NCBI GenBank assembly: GCA_026874595.1
Contig: CM049311.1
Span: 67,398,453-67,462,452 of the forward strand
Reading direction: 5' to 3'
DNA: 64,000 nt
Origin: Sipunculus nudus
Lineage: Eukaryota > Annelida > Sipuncula > Golfingiida > Sipunculidae
In this document: positions 24,501 to 33,232 of the stretch, one piece after another
Position numbering within the stretch: the first letter of the stretch is position 1
Layout: each line of letters opens with the position of its first letter
Position numbers and translations under genes: made by a program
The notes under the pieces: generated by a model
Told to the model about the DNA's origin: nothing
The model's database searches: none
Seen by the model: only the letters and a program-made list of their open reading frames with translations

Positions 24501-26623
24501 AAGACCGTGTACGAAATTCATCGAGGTACGAAATTTCACAGATTTTACGGTATTATCATCTGTTATGTCAAGTGACACTCGCAAATTTTGCAGTTTTCTT
24601 TTCTTAGCACACTTGTCATTCGGAATTCAGAGATCATTTGGTAATATATGAGTGAAACATGAATTATAATTCATTTAACAGGCAGACAAGTTGCTTTATT
24701 TTATGGAACAATGGGAATGTAAAATTAACAGTAGCAATGGGTAAATTATACCTGCAGATGGCGTGTGTGTATTTCAAACACCAAAGCTCATTTAAATATG
24801 TGAATGAGCTGCGGATCATCCATAATAATGTAAAATTATCACTGAATTCTACTGCTAGCAGTAATTAAGCAGACTGTATTGCTCTAAAGAAAAATTTAAT
24901 GCCTACTAAAACTAGTCACGGGTACAGGTGAATTCGGCCCGTACCAACCCGGCCCGTACTTACCAACCCGGCCCATTCAAATAACCAACCCGGCCTGTAC
25001 CTGGACCTTGCCTATACAATAACGTGAATCAATATATTATAATATGAAAATTCACAATATGTCTAAAATATTATACACATACACATAAATAATATACACA
25101 ATATTTATCGAATCCATAACTTTTTATTTACCTCTCTTAATAATAATAAAGAATCATAATAAAAAACTACTACAAAAATATTATATACTATTCAACATAT
25201 GCATAACTTGTGAATATTTATGTGCCTTTCCTGTCATTTACACATGCAGTCTAAATATGTATATTATGAATAAGTCTTTCCGTTGAAACACACTTGTTGC
25301 GCAAATACATGTAACTAATGTATTACATTTCATCACAACTATTTAATATTTCCCTCAAAGGTTTACATGATTATAACGTTTATCGTAAAATTTAATGTCA
25401 TGTTTGTCGATTTTAGAAAAATATTAATTATTCTTCACGGATATAATTTGATACCATACATGATAGCTATTTAATGACACTTTCATTTAAAAGTGCAGTT
25501 TATACTGAACAAATTGCTCTACATTATTTATGTTATCTCATTTATAATGTCACAGGTGAAAAAAATATTAATAAGTAAAATTAGTTCTCATTCCTGTTCT
25601 CTCTCTCTCTCTCTGTCTTTTCTCTCTCATAAAAAAAAGTAAAATATGAATTAAAAAAAATATTTGGATTAGACAAATTGTGATTGTTCATATTATATAT
25701 TATCGTTATTGTATAGGCAAATTCCAGGTATGGGCTGTACGGGCCGGGTTGGTTATTTGAATGGGCCGGGTTGGTATGTACGGGCCGGGTTGGTACGGGC
25801 CGGGTTAGAAATGGGCCGAATTCACCTGTACCCCTAGTCACCAAGGGTGAATAAAATGTTTAGTCATACAACAATTTATCACTGAAGGCATCCAGCTGAA
25901 TACAATTTCTATAATGAAAGTCATCAACTGTTTAAAAAATTTCTTTATTCTCAATGAATGCAGAAGTATGAATGTTTAATTGTCCGAAATTTATATATGT
26001 TTGTCAACTACTAGTCACTAAACTTGAATTAATCATAAATCACTGCACCATCACTGAATAAATCAAATCTTCAGTACATTTCACAGTAACATTACTAACA
26101 GTAACACTAACAAACACAGTACCTGATATTTATTATCTAACCAACTTTTTTTTAAGGAAAATCTCCAATACCGTCCGTTGACCTGTTGACATAGGGTTCA
26201 TTGTGCACCATTATTACTACGTAAGTCTTACTGGGGCTGACTGGGGTGCCCTCGTTAGACATGATCACTTGCCGAGTGCTACCAGACGAGACAAGAGATA
26301 AATGGCGAGCCACGTTTCTGAGGGTTGTCATGGATTTCTGACAACATTGCTCATCAAGTCAACCATATAAGGTAACCTATGTACAAGAATGTAATGTATC
26401 GTTTTCCCGCCAAACGATATCGTACAGCATGAATGAAATATGTGGGCACGTTGCCAGACTTTAGTGTACAACTGTACCCACTTGCCCGGCATGAATTTGT
26501 TGACATTTTTGCCGCGTGTCACACCAAGGAAACCCACACGTGGTTTTCAAAATAAATCACAATATGGAATTTTTTTACCTTAGAATTTTCGTTGGGAATG
26601 CTTCCGTCACCCTGTCCCTCCAT
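5739..26623 (-). CDS. SLC6 family Na+/Cl--dependent neurotransmitter or amino-acid transporter, 5' part (partial gene, three exons)
   Basis: Three minus-strand exons join in frame: 26623-26579, 6501-6258 and 5870-5739. They encode about 140 residues: a hydrophilic cytoplasmic N-terminus (residues 1-65), then [12 protein letters not shown] leading into TM1, the family signature [10 protein letters not shown] (about residues 80-89), NGGGAF, and TM2 with [19 protein letters not shown]6 proteins are plasma-membrane carriers that couple Na+ and Cl- to uptake of glycine, proline, GABA, monoamines and similar substrates. The unwound TM1 segment seen here lines the Na+ and substrate sites. The run CYRNGGGAF and the E-x-x-FGQYAS end of TM2 resemble glycine transporters, but substrate cannot be fixed from TM1-TM2 alone. 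A glutamine follows FPY where many animal members have leucine; bacterial LeuT also has Gln near this point. The remaining ten TM helices should lie left of base 1. The family is certain; exon 1 is inferred from phase and splice signals. Confidence 0.85.
6143..6220. mobile_element. Decayed right end of the TA-flanked MITE
   Basis: GATTGTGAAAATGAAACCCTTGCGAA followed later by GAAGCAAACCACAG-TA matches the right end of the elements at 3549 and 32743, with point changes and a lost left half. Confidence 0.6.
6258..6501 (-). CDS. SLC6 transporter exon with TM1 and NSS signature
   Basis: The exon is bounded by a TTGTAG acceptor (just right of 6501) and a GGAG|GTAAAT donor (just left of 6258). It is 244 nt, entering in phase 0 and leaving in phase 1. 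It encodes a Pro/Glu/Ser-rich N-terminal tail, then [27 protein letters not shown] and CYRNGG. The W-R-F-P motif and the following Asn-Gly-Gly are diagnostic for the SNF/SLC6 family. The split glycine is completed by the next exon, giving NGGGAF, which confirms the junction. Confidence 0.9.
6936..8125 (-). mobile_element. Helitron/Helentron-like element, minus-strand copy
   Basis: Read on the minus strand, the 3' end is GGCACCTGTGGTGCC (hairpin, plus-strand 6951-6965), AAGAAATAT, CTAG, TT, the same terminus as the copies at 50542, 52557 and 62070. The 5' part keeps the GCCGCCGC run and TAACTCAAAAAATATTTCA body but has lost the GTATCCCC hairpin. The body is repeated three times at about 328-bp spacing (TATAATG-TCACAGTACTGTTA-GTGGCAA near 7097, 7426 and 7752). 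AGGTCATGACC palindromes occur in each. Confidence 0.75.
8126..9235. other. No gene seen; SLC6 intron
   Basis: AT-rich sequence with no recognised repeat, exon or RNA. Confidence 0.35.
9290..9420 (-). repeat. tRNA-derived SINE, copy 1
   Basis: On the minus strand the word CTGAGTTTGAATCTCAG forms a tRNA-like T arm (5-bp stem, TTTGAAT loop, B-box-like). It is followed by GTGAGATTTTTTCACAATCG. The copy at 40155-40260 has the same order: TTCGAATCTCAGCCGAGG, then GTGAGATTTTCCACAATCGG. Confidence 0.65.
9720..10683 (-). repeat. Palindrome-ended interspersed element, copy 2
   Basis: Matches 640-1662 nearly throughout (GATATTA-GCAG, GGAGACATCTAACTGTATGCC, TACAGTTTTTGATCAACTGG), ending in GGACGGATGGACAGACAGAC and the palindrome TAGCTCAGATGAC/GTCAGCTGAGCTA at 10653-10683. 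Confidence 0.75.
10690..12181. other. No gene supported; SLC6 intron
   Basis: A 103-codon minus-strand open frame (11598-11287) is present but matches no family and has no splice context. Otherwise unremarkable. Confidence 0.3.
12182..12234. repeat. (AT)n microsatellite
   Basis: About 26 interrupted AT/TA dinucleotides. Confidence 0.95.
12235..13840. other. No gene seen; SLC6 intron
   Basis: AT-rich, with no recognisable exon or repeat copy. Confidence 0.3.
13911..15365. repeat. Pair of ~125-bp inverted repeats around a 1.2-kb core
   Basis: Left arm (13911-14035) and the reverse complement of the right arm (15241-15365) share CAATAGGG, CAGCTAAG-TGCTGG, and GGGGTGGGCCCAAACAC, then TGCTGGGC/TGCTTGACC and a TATGTA tail. 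Identity is roughly 75-80% by eye. They could be ends of an element, or two opposed copies of one repeat. The core has no recognised gene. Confidence 0.6.
15440..17340. other. No gene seen; SLC6 intron
   Basis: Only a short (AT)n run at about 15449 and a 117-codon open frame (16976-17329) without family similarity. Confidence 0.3.
17345..17440 (-). repeat. tRNA-derived SINE-like fragment
   Basis: On the minus strand CCTGGTTTGAATCCAGG is a perfect 5-bp T arm with a B-box-like loop, preceded by AAGCGTGGAGCATAGG. No full cloverleaf can be drawn, so it is a SINE remnant, not a tRNA gene. Confidence 0.45.
18501..18566. repeat. (TA)n microsatellite
   Basis: About 33 uninterrupted TA units. Open frames reading IYIYIY through it are artefacts. 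Confidence 0.97.
18570..19598. other. No gene seen; SLC6 intron
   Basis: No recognised feature. Confidence 0.3.
19599..21260. repeat. Composite tandem-repeat element with hairpin at each end
   Basis: The left end has TGCCCCCGCCTGGGGCA (hairpin near 19622). The right end has ATGCCCAGCCAC-TGTGGCCGGGGCAT (21227-21256). Inside are about three ~301-bp units with GGTGCTACCAAAATTGTGCAGC (20159, 20460), each with GGTCAAGGTCACCCATC. A GGACGGACGG tract and TAGCCCATCAG/CTGCAGGCTA palindrome (20730-20803) mark the end of an inner element, followed by two ~145-bp units with CACACACCAAAAATCAGGCC. Confidence 0.65.
21564..21682. repeat. Perfect 21-bp inverted repeat with 77-nt loop
   Basis: The arm at 21564-21584 (beginning AAAGTATGGGCACTTACTG) is exactly complementary to 21662-21682. 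Not part of a recognised element. Confidence 0.8.
21690..22718. other. No gene seen; SLC6 intron
   Basis: Several short overlapping open frames but no recognised domain, splice pair or repeat. Confidence 0.3.
22721..24550. mobile_element. TA-flanked TIR element (1.83 kb), non-coding
   Basis: The left end CCATAAAATCTGTGAAATTTCG matches in inverted orientation the right end CGAAATTTCACAGATTTTACGG. TA flanks both (22719-22720, 24551-24552). Subterminal GAAATTTAACA words lie near both ends. The interior contains two diverged direct repeats (about 23080-23225 and 23420-23560, sharing TGGAAATCCCC and AACTTCATG-ACGTCTGCCAG). No transposase frame survives. Confidence 0.7.
24920..25833. mobile_element. 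Long-TIR MITE with GC-rich arms and 8-bp TSD (914 bp)
   Basis: Left arm GGGTACAGGTGAATTCGGCC and its complement at the right end extend about 90-100 bp and are built from repeats of CCAACCCGGCCC. The direct repeat CTAGTCAC flanks exactly at 24912-24919 and 25834-25841. The interior is very AT-rich with a (CT)n run near 25602. The superfamily is unresolved; an 8-bp TSD is compatible with hAT, P or Merlin. Confidence 0.88.
25842..26570. other. SLC6 intron 1, proximal part; possible alternative exon
   Basis: Mostly unremarkable. On the minus strand 26262-26232 reads [10 protein letters not shown] and then hits GTAAGA, a good donor; see findings. Confidence 0.25.
26579..26623 (-). CDS. SLC6 transporter, putative first coding exon
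   Basis: On the minus strand an ATG at 26623 opens 15 codons ([15 protein letters not shown]) that run into AAG|GTAAAA, a plausible donor, in phase 0. The next recognised exon (6501-6258) enters in phase 0, so the two splice without a frame break. An acidic, polar leader before TM1 is normal for SLC6 proteins. The sequence just upstream is CpG-richer than the surroundings, as expected near a promoter. The donor is A-rich and only moderate, the exon is short, and the implied intron is 20,077 bp, so another start or extra small exons are possible. Confidence 0.5.
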
Positions 26624-26850
26624 TTTAAACGTCTTTTCGGTATCAGTAATGTTTAGGTTGTAGTAAGAAGATCGATAACACGGTGCCTGACGCCTTTTTG
26701 TTTGGATGGACCTCGCTGTCTCGCGGACTGCTTCGGCCGTATATGCATGTGTGACGCACATCCGCTCACGACGTTACCGCCATCTGTCGGGGTCTCAACT
26801 AATCAGATCTACTTGTAATCCTTTCACCAGCTCTAGCGTTGTGTGATCAG
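26624..26850 (-). promoter_or_regulatory. Probable 5' UTR and promoter region of the SLC6 gene
   Basis: The stretch upstream of the putative SLC6 start has many CpG dinucleotides (for example CTCGCGGACTGCTTCGGCCG on the plus strand near 26717) in an otherwise CpG-poor neighbourhood. No convincing TATA box was found. The call rests on position and composition only. Confidence 0.3.
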
Positions 26851-27165
26851 TAACGTTTTTATCAATGAAAACCGAATTATTACAGTACGTTTTTTTATAA
26901 ATACGGACATAATTACCCAGACAGTGCAATGGAGCGTATTTTAATAAATTTTGTGTTCACATGAACAGTAAGTCAGTAACATGAGTATACTGCATCTGAT
27001 CAGCATAAAATTGTCCGGGTTCAGACTTCGAAGGATCGTATCGCATAGGGGGGGGGGGGGGTTAAGTCAATATCTGGGTACCACATTACCACATTTTCTA
27101 TTTCCTTAGCCAAATTGCTGAGTTTTTCACTGTCAAACTTAATACAGTATTTATAAAGTACACTG
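26851..27165. other. Intergenic, G-run
   Basis: A run of 14 G near 27049-27062; otherwise nothing recognised. Confidence 0.4.
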
Positions 27166-27273
27166 AGTAAAATGTTAAAGGCACTGCATGAACAATTAGG
27201 CCTAATGTAAGCCTAAGAAGAAAAAAAAAATCTTAGGCCGACATCGTTTATGCAGTGCTTTTTACATTTTACT
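27166..27273. repeat. 108-bp near-complete foldback hairpin
   Basis: AGTAAAATGT-AAA-GCACTGCAT...ATGCAGTGC-TTT-ACATTTTACT pairs end to end. A second inner stem GCCTAAGA/TCTTAGGC closes on an A-rich loop. Either a foldback MITE or a small-RNA-precursor-like hairpin. Confidence 0.75.
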
Positions 27274-29080
27274 AAACCGTATTTATAATAGAATGGTACT
27301 TCAACATGTTCGATTTTGAATAGATATATGGCAGTTATTCTGGAAGGTGTTTTATATTCTGCAATGTCTTCTTTCACTCTTAAATGTGTAGTATGTGAAA
27401 CAACTACAATTCCCTGCAGGCAGATTCATATTTAGAGTGTATTTGAAGGTTATGTTTTCCATATGTCGGTCTGTCACTCTGTCTGTCTCTTTCTTTAAAT
27501 TATGTTTACAAGAAGAAAAGTCGACCCTGTGGTACATTCAGTCTAGCTCGAAAAGGATGGGAAAACGCATGGTTCATATTAAAATTAAATATTACAAATC
27601 TGTCTCGAAAATAAATCTATATATCTAGTGATGAGAGAGATAGTTAAAAGAGAGAGATGTTAAAGCAAAAACAAATAAATAAATCCGCACGTCGACGTTG
27701 CTGTGTTATAATCGATCACAGAGTTTTACCCCAAAATAAGGCCTTTTAATCAAGGATGAAGGAAAATATATGCTTTAATATCATTTATATGCATGCATGT
27801 TTAGGAATATTATGTCCGATCACCTATCGGACCTTTTTAAACTAAACGTAATCCCTTGGAGCTTTCATAAAAATAGGCCAGAAAACGTGGGTTCAAACGC
27901 ATGCACGCTGCATGCCTGTTTTGAATATATCAATGTGTTTATAATATGTCGGGGCCCGCCAAAATAATCAAAACAAATTCAATATAAGGGCTTTTAGCAG
28001 AAAGTCAAATGGCGTTTTGCAACAAGTTGTACCATATATATATGCAACCTACCACCTTAGGTTACATGTTTTTCCCTTTTGTCAACAGTACATGTTGTTT
28101 ATAAAAAAAAAAGTTCACACATCCCTCACGAAGGCCTTATGAGAACCTTTCACAACCAAAATTACCCTTAGATCATTAATATATATCGATGAAACCAGAA
28201 ATCACATAAATTCTGTTTAAAAAAGTATTGGTGAATGGGCACCTTAAAAGTTTACTATTTATACATATAATCAGGGATGGTAATACTTATCAACATTTCC
28301 CATAAAACATGCACAGTAACTTTCAAAAGGAATTGAATGATATAATATTATTATATTAGTAACATAATTTTTCAGTATAAAAACTATGAAAATATAGAAG
28401 ATGTGGGCCTAAATAGCTGAAATTATAAGAAATGACAGACCGTTTCTATAGGAAAATGAATAGGAAATAAAGGGAATAGGTGGAAGACCTACTGTAAAAT
28501 ATTTCGTTTTTGTGTTATGTTTGCTATTCCTTATCAGCTAATAATGTGGATATCATCAAGATGTTCACCTTTCTAATGGATTAGTATACAAAATTATAAA
28601 TACCTTTCCGTGCACGTGTTTGTCTATCGACCTGAGACAGACGGAAAGGCGTTATTTCTATCCCTGTTATAAGTTACAAAATTGATAGATGTATAAGCGA
28701 TCATGTAGGCCTCTGTATCATGCAGCTGAGATGATGAACAGATCGATATCCGGTTTAGGGCCGTTACCACCAGGCTACTTCCCGCCCCCCTTGGAAAAGT
28801 GGTTGGAAAAGTGAGGGTGTGAATGCTTATAATTATTCCGATGTTAATTGTGAAAATCGGGGGAAAATGTTTTTATTTTCATAGTCATAGTAAATGTTCA
28901 AAGAAACAAAAATGATTGAAACATTTTTTCCGCTTCACGCAATTTACTTTCAGAATCGGTTTTAATCGGTATATTTTAATACAATTCAGATTTCATAAGT
29001 GCCAACGTTTTTCACATGAATTAACAAATATCGTAGACAAGTTGAACGGAAGGCACATTCAATCGCCAGTGCAGTGGCGT
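27274..29080. other. No gene seen; intergenic
   Basis: AT-rich with no recognised exon, RNA or repeat family. Confidence 0.3.
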
Positions 29081-29096
29081 CAATTTTTCTTCCAGG

Positions 29097-29296
29097 GTGG
29101 GGGGGGGGGGGGGGGGGGGGTGACTCGATCGCCGACAAACCCACACACACACACATGTATACCTTTTTTGCCACTGTATGACACATTTCAAATAAATATA
29201 TACTTAATCACATTTCAAATACATTTCAATATAATATTTCACAGTAAACTCATAAATGGAGCCAGTCTTTATTCTATTCAAATCTATATTTCATTT

Positions 29297-29369
<73 letters not shown>

Positions 29370-29382
29370 CGCCCCCCCCCCC
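29097..29382. repeat. Cluster of simple repeats: G tract, CA run, long (TA)n, C tract
   Basis: A run of over 20 G (about 29098-29120), CACACACACA near 29143, (TA) about 33 units at 29300-29366, then 13 C at about 29371. Open frames across it are low-complexity artefacts. Confidence 0.95.
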
Positions 29383-29825
29383 ATTTCTGGTTGCGAACGG
29401 CCTATCATTTAACTAATGATGATGTGTAATTACAATTGTGTGGCTGTTAATCGGTGTTCGATCGCTGAGATTCGTGGATGATCGATTGGGATGATGGAAG
29501 CGACTCCCGATGCCAGAAGCAACGACTAGTGCTGCCACATAGTGGGCATTTTATATACTAGTGGGCACAGCGGCTCCAGACCAACGTGGGTTGTAAACTT
29601 TTTCGTCTCTGACTGCACTTCATCAAAGATGGAAGGCGGTTAATTATTCATATATATATTAATTTATCCATTTGCTATAGCGACAGTTAATCCACCCTAG
29701 ACTGAACTGTGAAGACTCATGGATTTTGTCACGATCACTGACTAGTTCCAATCAAAAATCATAGGTGGCGCCACTCTAGATCATGTTTTCCCGTGAAAAC
29801 CAATAGCCAGGTACACGTGTAATTC

Positions 29826-29862
29826 CCCCCCCCCCCCCCCCCCCCCCCCCACACACACACGT
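29826..29862. repeat. Poly-C tract of about 25 followed by (AC)n
   Basis: Uninterrupted C run then ACACACACAC. The true length is likely uncertain because such tracts sequence poorly. Confidence 0.95.
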
Positions 29863-29869
29863 TCAAATA

Positions 29870-32740
29870 CACAGCATCACACCTACCTATCTGAAATAAT
29901 GTGCAATTCCATTTATTAACCGTTCACAACATGACCTCGCTAATATATTACAAAGTATGTCTCAATAATGAAAAATAAAAAAATACCGATGGTATTGTCC
30001 AATGTTATATTCAGCTAGAGGTCTCCAATCGACTGAACGTTCACATGCAGCCTCCCCTGGTCACGACCTTATAAAAAAAACCAAGTTCAATAAATGTCGG
30101 GTACAATTTTCTTTAATCAGCGATATAATCCGTACTGGGGATCTGGCGCACACACAGGTTGAGAAAAAAAGGAGGAATAGTAAGAAAAAGATAAATATTC
30201 CCTTTCGATGGTGTTGCAGTCCGGGGATGGGGTGGTGGGACTATGAAAAAAAAAAAACACACACACAATATAAACCAAAATATCGACACAGAAATATACT
30301 CCGTAATCCCTATATAATCTTCCCCTCACTACATAAGGAATTATACTGAATTTGACAAATAAACAATATGCCTAAAAGATTATGCCAGGCCGTCCTGGCA
30401 GGGATATTGACAATTGTTCAAAACTAAAGGCTATCACAATAAAGCATTCGACGAAAGTTCATAGATTCGGTATTCAACTTTGTCAAAAACCGGCAGTGGT
30501 ACTTTTGATAGATTAAATGTTCAATAGATGGCGCCACTTCCTTGACCGATCTTAGTGGAACTCGTTCGGCAGCTCAGATTGGGCAACTCCCCCTAAGAAA
30601 ATAATGTCCATCTAATAAAAAATTTCGATTTAGCCAGGAAGGCCAGGTGTCATTTTATGTTTGTTTGCCATTGGACTGGAGCTGGGTGTGAGCACTAAAA
30701 TATGAACAGAAAATTAAGTGGAAGTCATATACATGTATTTGTAAGTCATGCACCCGTCCGCCAGATGTCGTTTATATACTCTTGTGATTCCGATACTGCG
30801 CAGTGTTTAAGTCGTGTCGAGAACATTGAATCACATTCCAACTGAGTTGAAATGTGTACTTGACAAGCGGCATACCTTACCTCATTGCCGCCCGAGGCGG
30901 TCTTAGAAATTGCCGCCCCTCTAACAAAACATTAAAAAAATGGACATCATATAGAAACATATCACGTCAAATGACTTTTGATATATGTTTTTAGTTTACA
31001 ACAACGCGATTATATAGATGAATTCATTAGCAGGGAATTCCTTCGCCAATTATTAAATAGCAGTCATCTCTTTGCTAATGTGAATCGAAGGATCGCTCTA
31101 ACCTCAAACAAGTATATTTCATTATGAAGTGCACAGAAAAGAATAAATTGTAACTATAAAAAAGATTACACTGAAGGATACACATGTATAATTTGGTAAC
31201 TTAATTTTCACATTAACACGATTTATAATTAGCTTAAACTCAATATGGAAAAAATCTTAATTTGGTGAGTGTTATGCAATTCCCAACGCATACAAATACC
31301 TTGTCATTAGATCACTTCAATAATGCCACCTCTTGTTACCGCATATGACAGCAGCTAAACCTTATAGTCTAGTAACAGAGTGCTGTACTGGTGGTACTGC
31401 AGCAAACATGACACTTTTACTTTAGTCTTTACTCAAACGCGTAATTTCATGCATGAGTTGTATGTAGGCAGGCCATGTTTAATGTTTTCAGAAAAAATCA
31501 AACGTTGGATAAACTGTGACTTTTTGTTTAATAACAATATCCTCAAAGTTAAAAGCATGCTATAATTCAAGGCTGTCTCAATATCATTTTAGAATTAGTG
31601 ATTTGTGCGTTGCCGAATATGGACTCTGTAATCTGCCACCCTCAAATTCAAAACTTTCAAATACTTAAGAATAGAAACATTGCAGGTGGGAAGACCAGTC
31701 TTTCGCTGTATCTAAATTTTCCAAGTCTATCGTGCATCTCAAATTTAGGACAACCCATCCACCTGATCCTCAAAAAGAATAATGTATTTTTACTAACAAG
31801 AGACGTGCCTTCTGAACATGTGCCTGGGTCCTATCATTATAATTTGTGATATAAGCTGGAGTTGAGGCTATTATGCTCTAATCTGTCATTTTCCAAAATA
31901 CATTCAAATGCTAAAAAATTAAAGATTTCATGTGAAAGAAACCTCAGCTTCTTAGGTTGGAGACACGTCTTTTCTCTTCGTTACTTAAATATGTAGATGA
32001 CAGTCCTCTCACATCCGATTCCACAAAGGACCAATTAGGTACTTTCAGCACGTGAAGTTTTAACTTCCTGAATCCAACAGATATGACTGATCCCCTGCTG
32101 CAGGTTGCTATTATCACTGTACTTCTTAAAATACACGTATAATACATAAAATTAAACATATCCCCACCAGTCTTTTGCAGTAGTTGAAATATTCTACGAT
32201 GAGATAGTTTTTAAAATTTCAAGACAATCAAATATACGGGCAACAGTGGCAGACATTTTTGTTTTTATAGAGGACATACCAGGACCCGTCAGGATGTGGA
32301 GTTTGAACTCCTGGACCTTATGATTACAATTTGTACCTCGTTAATGGCAGGACGAAAGGACAGGCAGTTGGCGATTTCACAAGTCATATAAGCTTTAAAA
32401 AATGCAGCACTCTCCACGATCGAAAAATAAAATAAGACTTAGCATCTGAAAATTAAATTTAAACTCCTTTGGCATACTCGAAAATACATACTTTTCTGAG
32501 ATTTGCTGATTGTTGCCTTGATGGTATCTGACCATTTAGGATAATTTCTGTTGACAGTCCCCTGGTACATGGTTTGTCCACTGTCTCATTCTCTGTACTC
32601 TCAATATGAATTTTATACCCTGTAGTGCGCATTTATAATGGAAAAGAGGAAAATTTATTTTTTTTAGTTTTATTCGTCAAATTCATTTAGAGGTTTAGAT
32701 ATCTACATTGGTTTGGAAGTTCCACATTCACTTTTCTGTA
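29870..32740. other. No gene supported; intergenic
   Basis: Several short open frames (for example 30002-30349 plus, 31598-31849 plus) lack family similarity, codon bias or splice context. A GTTTGAACTCCTGGACC word near 32301 is tRNA-like only. Confidence 0.3.
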
Positions 32741-32742
32741 TA

Positions 32743-33176
32743 CTGTGGTTGCCTTTTTGTTCGCGAGGGTTTTAATTTCGCGATATTCGCGAATGGGAAA
32801 TAATCGCGAAAATGAAACCCCATCGGGAATTATCGGCCAATTGAGAATGTCCTTCTTGTTCATTGTAATCAATACTTGTATTGTAATAGGTTAAAACAGA
32901 GAGAATTTTTTTAATAAATTACATCCTTGCAGGTATAGGGAAATGTAAGCCTTAAATTTGAACTAAACCACCTATGCTGTGTGTGCGGGCCTATCATTAT
33001 ATAAGAAAATGTTACAAACTCATGACTTATTCTCATTTTATAAAACACACAGGTATATGGCTTTGCCAAAGATTTGATATAGGTTATGGTGAGATCGCGA
33101 AAATGAAACCTTCGCAAAACATTAAAAATGGAAAAATCGCGAAATTTCAGCCTCGCGAATATGAAGCCAACCACAG
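32743..33176. mobile_element. TA-flanked MITE, copy 2 (434 bp)
   Basis: Same CTGTGGTTG/CAACCACAG ends, TA flanks (32741-32742, 33177-33178) and TTCGCGAATA motifs as the copy at 3549, in the same orientation and similar along the whole length. Confidence 0.88.
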
Positions 33177-33232
33177 TATATTGTCTCATCGTCATTCCTT
33201 AAACGTTTATTGTTCCATACACTAAATTTTTA

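Noticed and set aside
28916-29416. 166-codon open frame, the longest in the window
   Set aside because: It runs through poly-G (polyglycine), (TA)n (IYIYIY) and poly-C (polyproline); a low-complexity artefact.
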